Part shown: in pieces, positions 11,892-20,957 of the stretch
How positions within the stretch are numbered: the stretch's first letter is position 1
Layout: every line of letters starts with the position of its first letter
DNA from: Dryocosmus kuriphilus
Taxonomy: Eukaryota; Arthropoda; Insecta; Hymenoptera; Cynipidae
DNA length: 64,000 nt
Assembly (NCBI GenBank): GCA_038277395.1
Contig: CM076189.1
Coordinates: 240,663,054 to 240,727,053, forward strand
Direction of reading: 5' to 3'
The notes under the pieces: generated by a model
The model's input: only the letters and a program-made list of their open reading frames with translations
The model's database searches: none
Told to the model about the DNA's origin: nothing
Position numbers and translations under genes: made by a program

Positions 11892-14800
11892 ATGTCTGGA
11901 AGTGCTACCGATCGGTGTGCTTACATTGACTGTGTAAACAAACGACGAGTTGCTGGTGTTACTTTATTCTGTTTACCAAAGAAAGGCAGTGAAAAATTTT
12001 ATGTATGGTGTCAAAATGCAGGTGAGTAAATAAATAAAAATTATTAGTGTGTCTCCACTGAATTTGAAAAATTATTAACTTTCCCAATAATCTTAAATTC
12101 CCTAATTTATTATTTGTTGAATTATATACATGCTGGGTCAATTAAAGGTCGTTTGAAATCATTTTTTTAATTATTCGGTATTTTCTAAATATTTTTCAAA
12201 TATTTTTAGAGATCTTTTCCACAAATTTCCATTTTCGGGAATTTTTTAGTGTCGGTAATTTTATAATGTCGGAAATTTAATTTTTCGGTAATTATTTATT
12301 CGGGCATTTTACAGTGTCGGCAATTTCACTTTTTGAAAATTTTCAGTCGTCCCAAATTAAAAATCAAATTAAAAACCTAAGAGACGACAGAAAATTCCCA
12401 AAAAATAAAATTCCCGACACTATGAAATGCCCGAATAAATAATTACCGAAAAATAAAATCCCCGAAATTATAAAACTACCAACAGTTTATAAAAACCCCG
12501 AAATTAAAATTTACCGACACTGGAAAATTCGCGACAATGTAAAATTCTCGGAAAAAATATCTTATTGAAATACATCCTGCTTACCCAAGGATTTGTTTAG
12601 GTATAACTCTCAGTGGCTATCCCGCAATGGTCTACAAAACCATTTTTCAGTTTTTTATTTATATTAAAAATCAATTTTTAATCAACATCCAAAGTAAAAA
12701 AAAACATACGACCAGCTTTCTATTTCCAGTACCAATTCCTCAGAACTGTTTGACTTTTTCTGGACCTTTTTTTGGCCTTTGTAATAAAAAAAAAAATCTG
12801 CCCGCTTCGCGGGCACATTCCCATCGCGCACTTCGCGCGAAGTATGAGCGCGCCTAGAGCGCGCGTCTGTTGGCACTCGCGCTTCGCGCTCGATACATTC
12901 TTCACCTCGCGCTACGCGCTCGGTGTTTATGGATCGTATAAACCTTTAAATTAAAAATTCCAAAAGAAATTATTTTACTTAAGGCTCTATCGCCCTTAAG
13001 GAATACATTCTCATCATGACACTCGCGCTTCCCGCTCGATAATTACATTTTTTAAAACACATTCTAGATTGGTAAAGTTTTTTAGTGATTTTCCAAATTT
13101 TCACAATAGAGGATTTCGATTCTTAAAAGTAAAACGATGAGTCTTAACGAATAAATTTTGTAGCTCTTTCCAAGGTGAACAATTCTGCTTGTTAATATTT
13201 TCTCATGTCTTGCACAGTTTTGCTGAAAAGTGGTTTGCTTTATATTTCATAATATATTTCACGAATAACTCAAAAACTACGCGTCTGATTAAAAAAATGA
13301 TAGAGAGCAAATTTGTAGACCTTCTTGAGGCGAACAACTTTGTGTATTATTATTTTTCCGTATCTTCCATAGTTTGGCAGGAAATTTGACATTTTTCATT
13401 TTTAATAACGTTTTATCGATTAAAACAAAAACCGTGCATTTTATCAAAAAATGTTAAAACAAAATATGTAGATCGTTTTAAATTGAACAACTTTGTTCTT
13501 TGCCACTTTTTTGTATGTTGAATATTTTGGCGGGAAACCAGAGTTCTTTAATTTTAATAGCGTTTTCTTGGTTAAAACAAAAACCGTTCATTTCATCAAA
13601 AAACGGTTAAGGCAAAAGTTCTAGATCTTCTTAAGCTGAACAATTTTACCCCCATACATTTTTTTTGTATCTCTCACAGTTTAGCCGGAAAATAGATTTT
13701 TTTATTTTGTGAAAACCGTTTTTGATGGATAAAACCATAACCGTTGGTCAAAAGTGGCTGGTTAACGAACTCGTCCTTAGTTTTTACACTCTAAAGAAGT
13801 GTGCCAAAGCGCAATCCAATCCGATTAGTCCTTCGAAAGTTATCGTGTCCACAGACGACGACGACGACAACGACGACAACGACGACAACAGACAGACACA
13901 TTCGTAAAAACCGTTTTTTCTGACTCAGGGGGTCTCAAAAACGTGGAGATTTCATGAAATCCGCGAAAGTCAAATTTTACATAAATCTAATACCTTCTCT
14001 GATGAGAATGTAAAAATCCTGAATTATTTTACATATTTTTTTAATCTTTTAATTCAAATCTTTTAAATATGTGTATTGGGATTGAAATTATAGTTAAAAT
14101 TTCATTTTTAGGAATTGATCCATCTGCGGTTCAATGGAGGACGATGATTTGCAGCAGCCATTTTCGTACCGAGGATTTCGCAACCCCAGAGCATCAGAAA
14201 CTGAATCCACAAGCAGAGCCTATTGATTATAGACAACTTGACATTTATGCTTTTCGTCCTTTTGATAAAGAAAGTGTGGTAAGAGTTTATCGTAAGGAAA
14301 ATAGAGCAATTAGAGCGATTGAAAATGCTGTTAAAAATGCTCAATTGCATGAATCTTCATCTCTAAATCATCAAGTTGACGGACTTGCTTTTAGAAATGA
14401 AGAAGAGAATTACGAATTGTATATTCCTTCTCCTCCTCGCGCTCAGTCATCGATGGCTGAAGATGATAATTTTTCTGATAGTCAGAATTTTGATTTACAG
14501 ATGGATAGAGAAATGCAATTTGAAACAGAAAATGTAAGATTGCGTGGAATGCTTAATAAGGTTGTTCAACAATTATCAGATATCAAAAGAACAACTATTA
14601 GACAAGTAGAAATTCCAAATAATGACAGTAAGGTTGATCTGGAAACATTTTTGACTTCAATTAATGTCACAAACGAAGCGCGTAAAACTATTATTAGTTT
14701 GCAAATGAGACCTGATAATTGTGTACAACCTTACACTGATGCGGAGAGGCTTTTAGCAATGCAATGGCATTATTATTCGGCCTCCTGTTATGATAGAATG

Positions 14801-16216
14801 CGACAATTAGGATTACAATTGCCCCATACCAGAACCGTGGAAAAATGGGTCGCTAAGAATGACGTTACTCCGGGCTTCATAGAATTGTCATTCCAAGATC
14901 TCGAAAAGGATCTAAGAACTTTGCCACCTGAAGCAAAGTTGTGCGTTGTCAAATGGGATGAAATGTCGTGCAAAGAATTCGAAGAATATAGTGCGAAGCA
15001 TGATTTAATAGAAGGCTTTGAAGATCTTGGCCCATTGGGAAGAACGCAAAATCGTGCTAATCATGTTTCTGTGTTCACACTCAATGGTATACACACTTCT
15101 TACAGGTGGCGACAAGTAGTTGGATTTTTCTTTGCACGACATTCTGTCAATGGAAAAAACATTGCGGCCCTACTTGAAATGTTACTCGACAAGGGTGAAG
15201 AAATTGGCCTCGATATCAGGATGACGGTTTGCGATCAGGACGCTCCTAATACTAAGTGCTACAATTTCCTTAAAGTGACTGCACAAAAGCCTAACTTTCA
15301 GCACAATGGGAAAAAGATCATTTCCATTCATGACTTTTCTCACGAAATGAAAAATTTCGTGAACGCTCTCCTGCAATATGGAAAGATATTCATGAATGGA
15401 AAAGTCTTTTACCTTTCTGATATGAAAGCTACCTGGGATGCAGATCAGAAAGCCAAGTTGTCCAATAATTTGAACCACATTATATCGGTTCATTTTTATC
15501 CTAATTCATTTCAAAAAATGAATGTAGCGAGGTCACGTCATCTCGTTGGTGGTAAATTGGCCAAGGCAATGATTGAAGCACATGAGAAAGGGCTGGTCGT
15601 TTCGGAGACACTTTTAGAATCAGCAGAATGCATTTTAATTATTAATCGTTTAACTGATGCCGCCGACAGCAATAAAACTCGCGATGTAAATCCGGTAAAG
15701 AGTGCCTTGTCTACTGAAAATGTAGAATCCAGAACGGTTTTAGAAGATTTTCTGTCTTGGGCTCCAACTTTAAAAGTCGTGAATAAAAATGGTCGTATGA
15801 AAGCCTTGCCTTGTTTTATTGGTTTAGAAATGACAATTCGTGGTCTTTTGGAACTATATAATGACGTGTCTTCGAAACTGCCAAGTTTTCAATTGTGCAC
15901 AAGGCTGTGCACAACAGATTCAATAGAGATGCTCTTTGCGCGATTCCGAGGAAGAGGAGGCTTTAATCCCAATCCCACGTGTCGTATGCTTCGATTGACA
16001 ATTCGTCATATGCTTTCAGTGAAACACAACATCGCGTCTTCTCGAAGAGCTAATATCACTGAAAACAATGACGATAGAGTAGGCTATGAAGAGATCACCA
16101 GAGAAGAACTTCAAGAAGAAGCTAAAAATCAGCTAGAAAAAGATGAAATGTCAGCAGCCAGTGCGATTGCATACGCTGAAGAAGGAAAATTCAGTGAAGA
16201 CACTCTTTTTAACTGA
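11892..16216 (+). CDS. P-element-type transposase, THAP domain plus catalytic core (two exons)
   Basis: Exon 1 is 11892-12021 and exon 2 starts at 14112. The donor GTGAGT and the acceptor TTTTTAG fit, and the split Gly codon keeps frame. The joined protein is about 744 residues up to the stop at 16216. Residues 9-14 (C-x4-C) and the C-S-S-H-F motif just after the splice form a C2CH THAP zinc finger for binding the transposon ends. Downstream lie the acidic-residue motifs of the P-superfamily RNase-H-like core: Asp in KWDEMSCKE (codon 14957), Asp in VCDQDAPNTK (15233) and Glu in DSIEMLF (15926), the last followed by GRGGFNPNPT, the usual signature after the catalytic Glu. A coiled-coil-like stretch around residues 160-200 fits the oligomerisation segment of P proteins. 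The usual C-terminal block lies downstream in another frame, so this copy is truncated. Confidence 0.85.
12226..12552. mobile_element. Foldback MITE inside the transposase intron
   Basis: Arms of about 125-170 bp (12226-12351 and 12383-12552) are imperfect inverted copies, each with several TCGGGAATT/GTGTCGG words; the spacer is about 30 bp. There is no coding capacity. The target duplication is not resolved. Confidence 0.65.
12796..14015 (+). repeat. GCG-hairpin plus 152-bp-monomer repeat, copy 1
   Basis: It begins with ATCTGCCCGC and a 130-bp cluster of short GC-rich palindromes such as TCGCGCTTCGCGCTCG, in sharp contrast to the AT-rich surroundings. About four monomers follow, each opening with GAACAA, at about 13179, 13331, 13486 and 13637, so the period is about 152 bp. 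They contain the recurring words AACAAAAACCGT and TTTGGCGGGAAA. A short GAC triplet run and a conserved 110-bp end finishing GATGAGAATGTAAAA close the unit. The Asp-rich frame at 13722-13907 is a by-product of the GAC run. Confidence 0.8.
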
Positions 16217-17009
16217 AAACCTTGATTTTCAGTCCAGCATCCAACACCCCATCATAGAAGAGAATACAGATGATTTACGTAGTAAGGATGATGATGAAGA
16301 TAGAATTGAAGACGACAAGGATGACGGAAATCATGACTCACAGAATCAGAATTTCCAAGTTAATTATGACGAGTTCGTGAGCCAATTATACGAATTTGAA
16401 AAGGTTGATTCAATTTTACCTTTTCAAGCGTATAGCGGTACCTATGAAAGTAGCTCGATTTCTTATTTCGCTGGCTATGCAGCACATGTAACAACCAAGA
16501 AATGGAATTGTGATCGATGTTTTGAAGTTCTGTTGAAGGCTCCAGAAGACGCAGGAGATGTTGATGATACTTACATCGAATGTCGCGAATACGAAAGTAA
16601 ATCTTCGTAGAAAGTAACCCTTTTGAAGAAACCTTCTGTGAAATTTCGCGAGATCGTAACAGGGAATTTGCTTTCGTTTGAGAGGAACATTAAGCAAGTA
16701 CGTCATCAAGCTAAAGTCAGAGAGACAATCGAAAAAGTAGCCATTCGCGACATCAGTTTAGTATATCCTGACTGGCTCGCAGAATCTGACGCTTGCTACG
16801 AACATCGACTCTTTGCAATGAGATGCTTGTTTAAAGGAAAATTGTATCGAGTTTGCACAATTGATAGTAGAGAAGCAAAGGCAGCCGAAATTCAAAAGCG
16901 AAATGATAATGCTGCTGAAAAAAAGATGAGAGGGACCAACAAGCGAAAAAGCAATTCAATGGAGGATCCCAAATCTTCGCGCAAATTAAAAAATGTAATG
17001 CATTTCTAA
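16217..17009 (+). pseudogene. C-terminal part of the P-type transposase, out of frame
   Basis: After the stop at 16214-16216 the homologous reading continues one frame over from about 16217 to 16610. It includes an acidic linker and YFAGYAAHV followed by a C-x2-C pair, matching the YxAGYV...C-x2-C block near the C-terminus of THAP9/P transposases. A TAG at 16608-16610 interrupts it, and the same frame then runs on from 16623 to 17009 with a basic tail. I tested splicing across 16194-16232 and 16597-16628: the frames do not fit or the introns would be under 40 nt. One frameshift plus one nonsense codon is the simpler account. Confidence 0.7.
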
Positions 17010-17308
17010 TTACTTAATAAGTGTCTAATTAATTAATGCATGTCTAATTAATTACCTGATTTACTTAATAATAATCGAGTAATATAATAATGTATATAAT
17101 TATGTATACTCATTGTCTAATAAAGGTTCATATTGAAAAAAAAAACAATCTTACATCAGTACTAATATCCCTTTTATTTTATTCCTTTAATTTTAATTTC
17201 ATTATTAAATCATTTAATTATTAATCGCCGATTGCTCTAAGAACTTTCGAAACTCTGAACCAATTCCTGCATTAGACACCTGCATGCATGCAATTTACGC
17301 TTTAAATT

Positions 17309-17316
<8 letters not shown>

Positions 17317-17339
<23 letters not shown>
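17317..17339. repeat. (GT)n microsatellite
   Basis: About eleven uninterrupted GT units. Confidence 0.95.
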
Positions 17340-17603
17340 AAATATTAATTTATCGTGTTCTTGAAAAAAACAAAAAAAGAACAAAAAAATTAGATTGTAA
17401 GTTTTACTAATATATTTTACTTTTTCAGCAAAAAACGTAAGAACAAATGCAGTTTTTGATTGATTTTGTGACGTTTTACCTGTTAGAATTTGGTAGTATT
17501 TTGCATTTTTTTTTTATGTTAAGTTTTAAGCCACGTGGTTTTAAAGGCTTAAAAAATATTTCTCTTTCGACGGGTTGCTCACCTTGCCGTATGGAGTATA
17601 TAT

Positions 17604-17649
17604 AAAGTTCCAAATTAAATCATTAATTTATGTAATTTGGAACTTTACA
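17604..17649. repeat. Perfect hairpin
   Basis: AAAGTTCCAAATTA and its reverse complement are separated by about 15 bp, directly after a TATATATAA string. It lies between the two copies of the transposase 3' end. Confidence 0.6.
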
Positions 17650-18548
17650 CCTCTGGTGAGAGAGCTGAGTAAACTGTGGAGTTAATTATTTTTTCAATTA
17701 CAATACCATAGAGTTTAACATTATATATAATATATAAAACAAAATTACTTACATTGCTCTTCAATTTCTATATTAATTACAATTCCACAGTTGAAACTAA
17801 GAAGCAACCGACCATATATTTTTGCACAAATAGAATTTCTCGTTACTCTCTTTTTTATATAATAATAACTCAGACAAGTGCAAATATTTATGATAAATTT
17901 TGTAATATGTTAAACTATATATATAAATATGTATACTCATTGTCTAATAAAGGTTCATATTGAAAAAAAAATCTTACATCAGTACTAATTTCCATTCTAT
18001 TTTATTCCTTTAATTGTAATTTTATTATTTTAATCTTTCATTTGCATTATCATTTGCAATCTTTAAAATATTAATTTTTAGCGTCGAGAAATCTTCAATA
18101 ACAGGGGATTTTTATTTTTTAGGTTTCATTAAAATAGGAAATTAAAAAATTTTTTAAACAGCTGATGCGAAACGTAATTTAAATTTTAAAGGCGCGAAAA
18201 TAATTTATTATTATTAATTAGAATTAAAATATTTATACTCGGACATATTAAATTTTGGAAAACATTGGAAAATTAAATAATTCTCGAATTTCTTCACAGC
18301 CGATTTCTTATATTCGCTATTTTTATAACAGAAACCAAAGATGTTTTGACTTTGCAGAAGCCAAATGTGGATAGCCTTTTGCGCCTTTTGGCTCGTTTTT
18401 AAAGCTCAGCTCTCATAATAAGCGATGACGTATTCACGCGATTTGACGCGGTTGCCATGGAAACAATGAAAAGATGAAGAGGGCAGCACCTCGATATGGG
18501 CTAAAGCGGTAGTATCCCCACTACAAAACGTCCCCACTCTTGACCTTC

Positions 18549-18573
18549 GCCGCATCTAGTTAAAATATCTTTG
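18549..18573 (-). repeat. Right terminal inverted repeat of P-like transposon
   Basis: Mirror of 10872-10896, followed directly by the 7-bp duplication GTGCTAG. About 110 bp immediately inside it resemble the corresponding subterminal region of the element at 25263-28606. Confidence 0.85.
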
Positions 18574-18767
18574 GTGCTAGTAGGGAACTGACAGACATGG
18601 AGGACATAAAAACAAATTCAAATTGCGACAGTTGGCGGCGGCCATTATTAGGACTCCCTATGCTAATATCACGCCATCAGTCGGGAAGGTTTTGCACTCC
18701 GAACTTCCGACTGAAATTGGATCATTTTTCGATACACTATAGTTTGGCCTCCTTATGTCTATTCTTC

Positions 18768-18980
18768 ATGAGCTCTCCGTACGTCAATATTCGAATGTCT
18801 GACGTTGAAACTGACGTCATACGCACATTCTGGCACGTTATTGCCAACAGACGCCGCGAGAAAACGATAATGAGAAAGGTCAAAACTGCTCCGAAAGTTG
18901 GCAGCAACGTGCCAGAACGTGCATATGACGTCATATACGCGTGCAAATTCGAACGCCGACGTACGGCGAGCTCATTGTGG
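18768..18980. repeat. Palindrome with TGACGTCAT motifs
   Basis: Left arm (18768-18850) and right arm (18895-18980) are inverted copies over about 80 bp, around a spacer of about 45 bp. Each arm contains GACGTCATA and TTCTGGCACGTT. TGACGTCA is the CRE/ATF consensus, but in an inverted repeat its presence may be incidental. Reading frames over this stretch are mutual shadows. Confidence 0.7.
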
Positions 18981-19160
18981 ATCTACCCTCAAGGGGTTCG
19001 CTCAAATCTCTCGCCCAAGTGCACTCGGTGCCACAGGGGGTTCACTCCAATGGGGAAAAATGGTCGCAATTTTAAGTGTTTTTATTTTCGGTAGATGACG
19101 CGCTGGTGTCTTCCATTGTAGGGACTCGCTATAAGGTCTCAATATAGACCGACTAGCGTG

Positions 19161-19253
19161 TAGCCCATAGGTACATCGAGAACGTCACCATCTGCGCGCT
19201 CAGGAAAGTTAAGCATTGTTAAGCGCGCCTACATCTCGGATGGGTGATCGAAG
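19161..19253 (+). ncRNA. 5S rRNA-derived sequence
   Basis: Contains GAAAGTTAAGCATTG (19204-19218) and CGGATGGGTGATCG (19237-19250) at the spacing of the box A and box C elements of the 5S gene internal control region. The preceding part reads CCCATAGG...ATCGAGAACGTC, like the 5S CCATACC...GGTTCTCGTC portion. It is too diverged, and lacks a matching closing stem, for a functional 5S gene. Confidence 0.55.
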
Positions 19254-19276
19254 AATCACATCTCTCCTCGTATCCC

Positions 19277-19355
19277 CAGGCGTTTGTGGCAGGGTTCACT
19301 TGTGTATCAGCCACACTGATGAGTCCACACAAGTGGACCCGGGACGAAAGGCCGG
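19277..19355 (+). ncRNA. Hammerhead-ribozyme-like motif
   Basis: CTGATGA at 19316-19322 and GAAA at 19346-19349 flank a stem II that can be closed by GTCC (19323-19326) and GGAC (19342-19345), the canonical hammerhead arrangement. Stem I can form from TGTGGC (19285-19290) and GCCACA (19310-19315). The expected cleavage triplet would be GTT just before 19285. Stem III pairs with at least one mismatch, and an alternative GTCCAC/GTGGAC hairpin competes with stem II. Conserved core but uncertain activity. Confidence 0.45.
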
Positions 19356-19715
19356 TAACCAACGCGGTTACCCAAACAGCTTTTGGAGTCTACTACGGGT
19401 CAGTCAGGAACCTACCATACCATCGGTATAGACTTCCCACCATGTAGCGACTCACTGTCGGTTATATTTCAAGCCGAGTTTCCACTCTAGACTCGGTTGT
19501 ACAGACACGTCGCGTATCTATGTAAAGCGAAGTTCATGACGTCATGTGACGCCATGACTCTCTCTCATTCCGCTGCCTACCGTGACCAGAGATAATTGTA
19601 ATAGTCAGTGCGCGCAATGCACTGCCTAATGAATAAAGCTGATCTTGTTAATAGTTATACCTCTGGTTATAACAATGAGATTTGATTCCTCAACTACCCA
19701 TGAAATAGTGATTCC

Positions 19716-19925
19716 ATGGTGGATTCGATTGGTCACACAGTCCCAATATCCAAAGTCGAAAGTTTTGGTATTATTGATGCTAGTTCATGCCAAAGCAAAT
19801 CTCATAAAGATGACTCGTTGCACGGAATTTGCGAAGACGGTTACTTTTACTGCCAGACAAATGAATCGACTTTGAATGGATCTTGTGCAAGGAACATCGC
19901 AGACTGCTTCGAGGATTTTACTTGA
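19716..19925 (+). CDS. Small Cys-rich ORF, unknown
   Basis: 69 codons. The last 45 residues contain five cysteines (DASSCQSKSH, GICEDGYFYCQ, NGSCARN, IADCFEDFT), followed by a TGA and an AATAAA about 175 bp downstream. I do not recognise the family. It could be the last exon of a secreted Cys-rich protein, or a chance frame inside a repeat. There is no signal peptide in this frame and no clear acceptor. The final part recurs unchanged at 38433-38584. Confidence 0.3.
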   Translation: MVDSIGHTVPISKVESFGIIDASSCQSKSHKDDSLHGICEDGYFYCQTNESTLNGSCARNIADCFEDFT

Positions 19926-20635
19926 TACAGTGACGTAGCAAGGATATACGAAAACTACATCAGTATCTATCAGATTTCATCCAGAGAAATGTGTTATGTG
20001 TAAAAATGAAACTGATTTTTTAGCGGACACAATGTGTATCTGACAATGTATTTTGTTTGTTCTATTTATTTCAAACTTTACTTTCATTTTTATACATAAT
20101 AAATTTGCTTAGGATGGAATCTTCTGGATACTTAAATGGTTTTCGTATATTTTCATATTTCGTGTTCTAGAGCTTACGGGAAAGGACTGGGGGTGACCGT
20201 AGGGAGGGTCAGCTTTCATCCACTTTAGTTCATTCTATTCCCTCTTGGTGTCGCATTTGCTAAACTTCGTCCCTTCTAAGCACCTCGTAATTGACCGAGA
20301 AAAACATTAAGTGGACGCGCTGTGCTCGGAGCCGTTGAACGACACTAGGTTTAATGTTATGTTTCACTCTGGTGAAAAATTCTGAAGTCACTAGAGGGAC
20401 AAGTGGGGGTCACTCGATGGGTAACTATTTCACCCGCCAAAAAAAGGTAGGTTGAAGCGAGTGAACAGCGAAATTGTCGGGAAATCGCAAGATTTAAGTA
20501 CACGTGTAATACTTGTGTAAGACCGCAAAACTAAAAGCAAAGTGAAACGCGTGGAAGAAGTAAAATTATGGAATTTGTCCCGGGAAAACACATTTTGGTT
20601 CCAGGAGATGACATAAATTAAGTAAGTTAATGTAA

Positions 20636-20957
20636 GAGCTTCGTTAGCTCAGTAGGTATTGCGCCGGCCTTCCAAGCAAGAGGTCCAGGGTTCTATTCCT
20701 GAGCCGGTACCAATGGAATTTTCTATGTACTTTCTACCGACGCTCTCGTGGTTCGGAACCCACGTTAAACTGTAGGTCCCCTCATAAGGATGCCAGTGAT
20801 CTTTCAGGGAAGATGCTTCATGTCGAGGGGCAAATTGCTTGCGGATCACTGGTCGATTTTGAGGCTTAGGAAGTTGTGAAAGTTTGTCATTGTTCTGCAG
20901 GACTCTCAAAACCCGTAAAAGGGAAGGCAGTATAAAAAACTAATATACAATGTATGT
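20636..20957 (+). mobile_element. tRNA-derived SINE with LINE-like tail, copy 1
   Basis: The head carries RNA polymerase III boxes: box A TAGCTCAGTAGG (from 20645) and box B GGTCCAGGGTTCTATTCC. Between them is GGCCTTCCAAGC, an anticodon-loop-like segment suggesting derivation from a Gly(TCC)-type tRNA. The 3' part contains CTCTCAAAACCCGTAAAAGG and ends in GCAGTATAAA, resembling the 3' end of the LINE at 26342-27400. A perfect 14-bp target duplication (GTAAGTTAATGTAA) flanks it at 20622-20635 and 20958-20971. The 86-aa frame on the other strand is a shadow. Confidence 0.85.

Larger units (their letters stand above)
12022..14111 (+). other. Transposase intron 1, swollen by two insertions
   Basis: GT-AG intron of 2090 bp separating the two halves of the THAP zinc finger. 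It contains a foldback MITE (12226-12552) and a GCG-hairpin/152-bp-monomer repeat (12796-14015). Without them the intron would be roughly 550 bp. Confidence 0.75.
17098..18050 (+). repeat. Direct repeat of the transposase 3' end and poly(A) signal
   Basis: About 120 bp starting near 17098 (containing CTAATAAAGG, a poly(A) signal, then an A run and ACATCAGTACTAAT) recur near 17925 with small differences. Between the two copies lie 700 bp with no recognised gene. This suggests an internal duplication, or an insertion accompanied by duplication, of the terminator region. Confidence 0.75.
10872..18573 (+). mobile_element. P-superfamily DNA transposon (7.7 kb)
   Basis: The ends are 25-bp terminal inverted repeats, 10872-10896 and 18549-18573, starting CAAAGATATTTTAAC and differing at one position (G versus T) near the middle. 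The flanks carry the same 7 bp, GTGCTAG, at 10865-10871 and 18574-18580, the footprint of insertion. The interior carries a spliced THAP/P-type transposase on the same strand. Canonical P elements make 8-bp duplications; here an 8-bp register does not match on both sides. The left subterminal region has a direct repeat CCACATGCCACGAGG at about 10911 and 11020, a possible transposase-binding site. The 3' part is enlarged by an internal duplication. The element is probably immobile now because the transposase frame is broken near its C-terminus. Confidence 0.85.
10504..18585. mobile_element. Foldback MITE split by the P-like transposon
   Basis: Without the P-like insertion this is an element of about 370 bp starting CCCTACTAGCACC (10504) and ending with the reverse complement GGTGCTAGTAGGG (18573-18585). 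The two internal halves (about 10520-10690 and 10760-10871) are imperfect inverted copies, including the AACAACAAATATCT block and its mirror. The P-like transposon entered the right terminal repeat, duplicating GTGCTAG. The MITE's own target duplication is not clear. Confidence 0.75.
10032..18790. mobile_element. Outer inverted-arm element enclosing a nested transposon cluster
   Basis: Left-arm blocks at 10032-10070 (with GGAGAATAGACATAAG) and 10145-10200 are found inverted at 18735-18790 and 18640-18690, in mirrored order. Everything between is later insertions: a foldback MITE and, inside it, a P-like transposon. The arm core belongs to a dispersed module also seen at 32577, 58861, 59664 and 60140. 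The exact ends and target duplication were not resolved. Confidence 0.55.
19120..19640 (+). mobile_element. Short element with 5S-like head and hammerhead-like core
   Basis: It combines a 5S-rRNA-like internal promoter (19161-19253) and a hammerhead-type ribozyme core (19285-19349), followed by a GC-richer body than the surroundings and an AATAAAG near 19632. Element ends and target duplication were not found. Known parallels are 5S-derived SINEs (SINE3 class) and hammerhead motifs in Penelope-like and retrozyme elements. Which applies, or whether the combination is new, is inference. Confidence 0.5.

Noticed and set aside
13722..13907. Acidic Asp-repeat protein
   Set aside because: Produced by the GAC triplet run of a dispersed repeat. 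Frame and length change between repeat copies (31399, 50064, 63505).
16194..16232. A 39-nt intron restoring the transposase frame
   Set aside because: The GT and AG are present, but the length is a multiple of three, so the frame is unchanged and a stop follows soon after. It is also shorter than usual insect introns.
19161..19253. Functional 5S rRNA gene
   Set aside because: The promoter boxes match but the terminal helix and much of the body do not.
20645..20712. Functional tRNA-Gly gene
   Set aside because: Pol III boxes and an anticodon-like loop are present, but the acceptor stem does not close, and the unit has a SINE body, tail and 14-bp target duplication.
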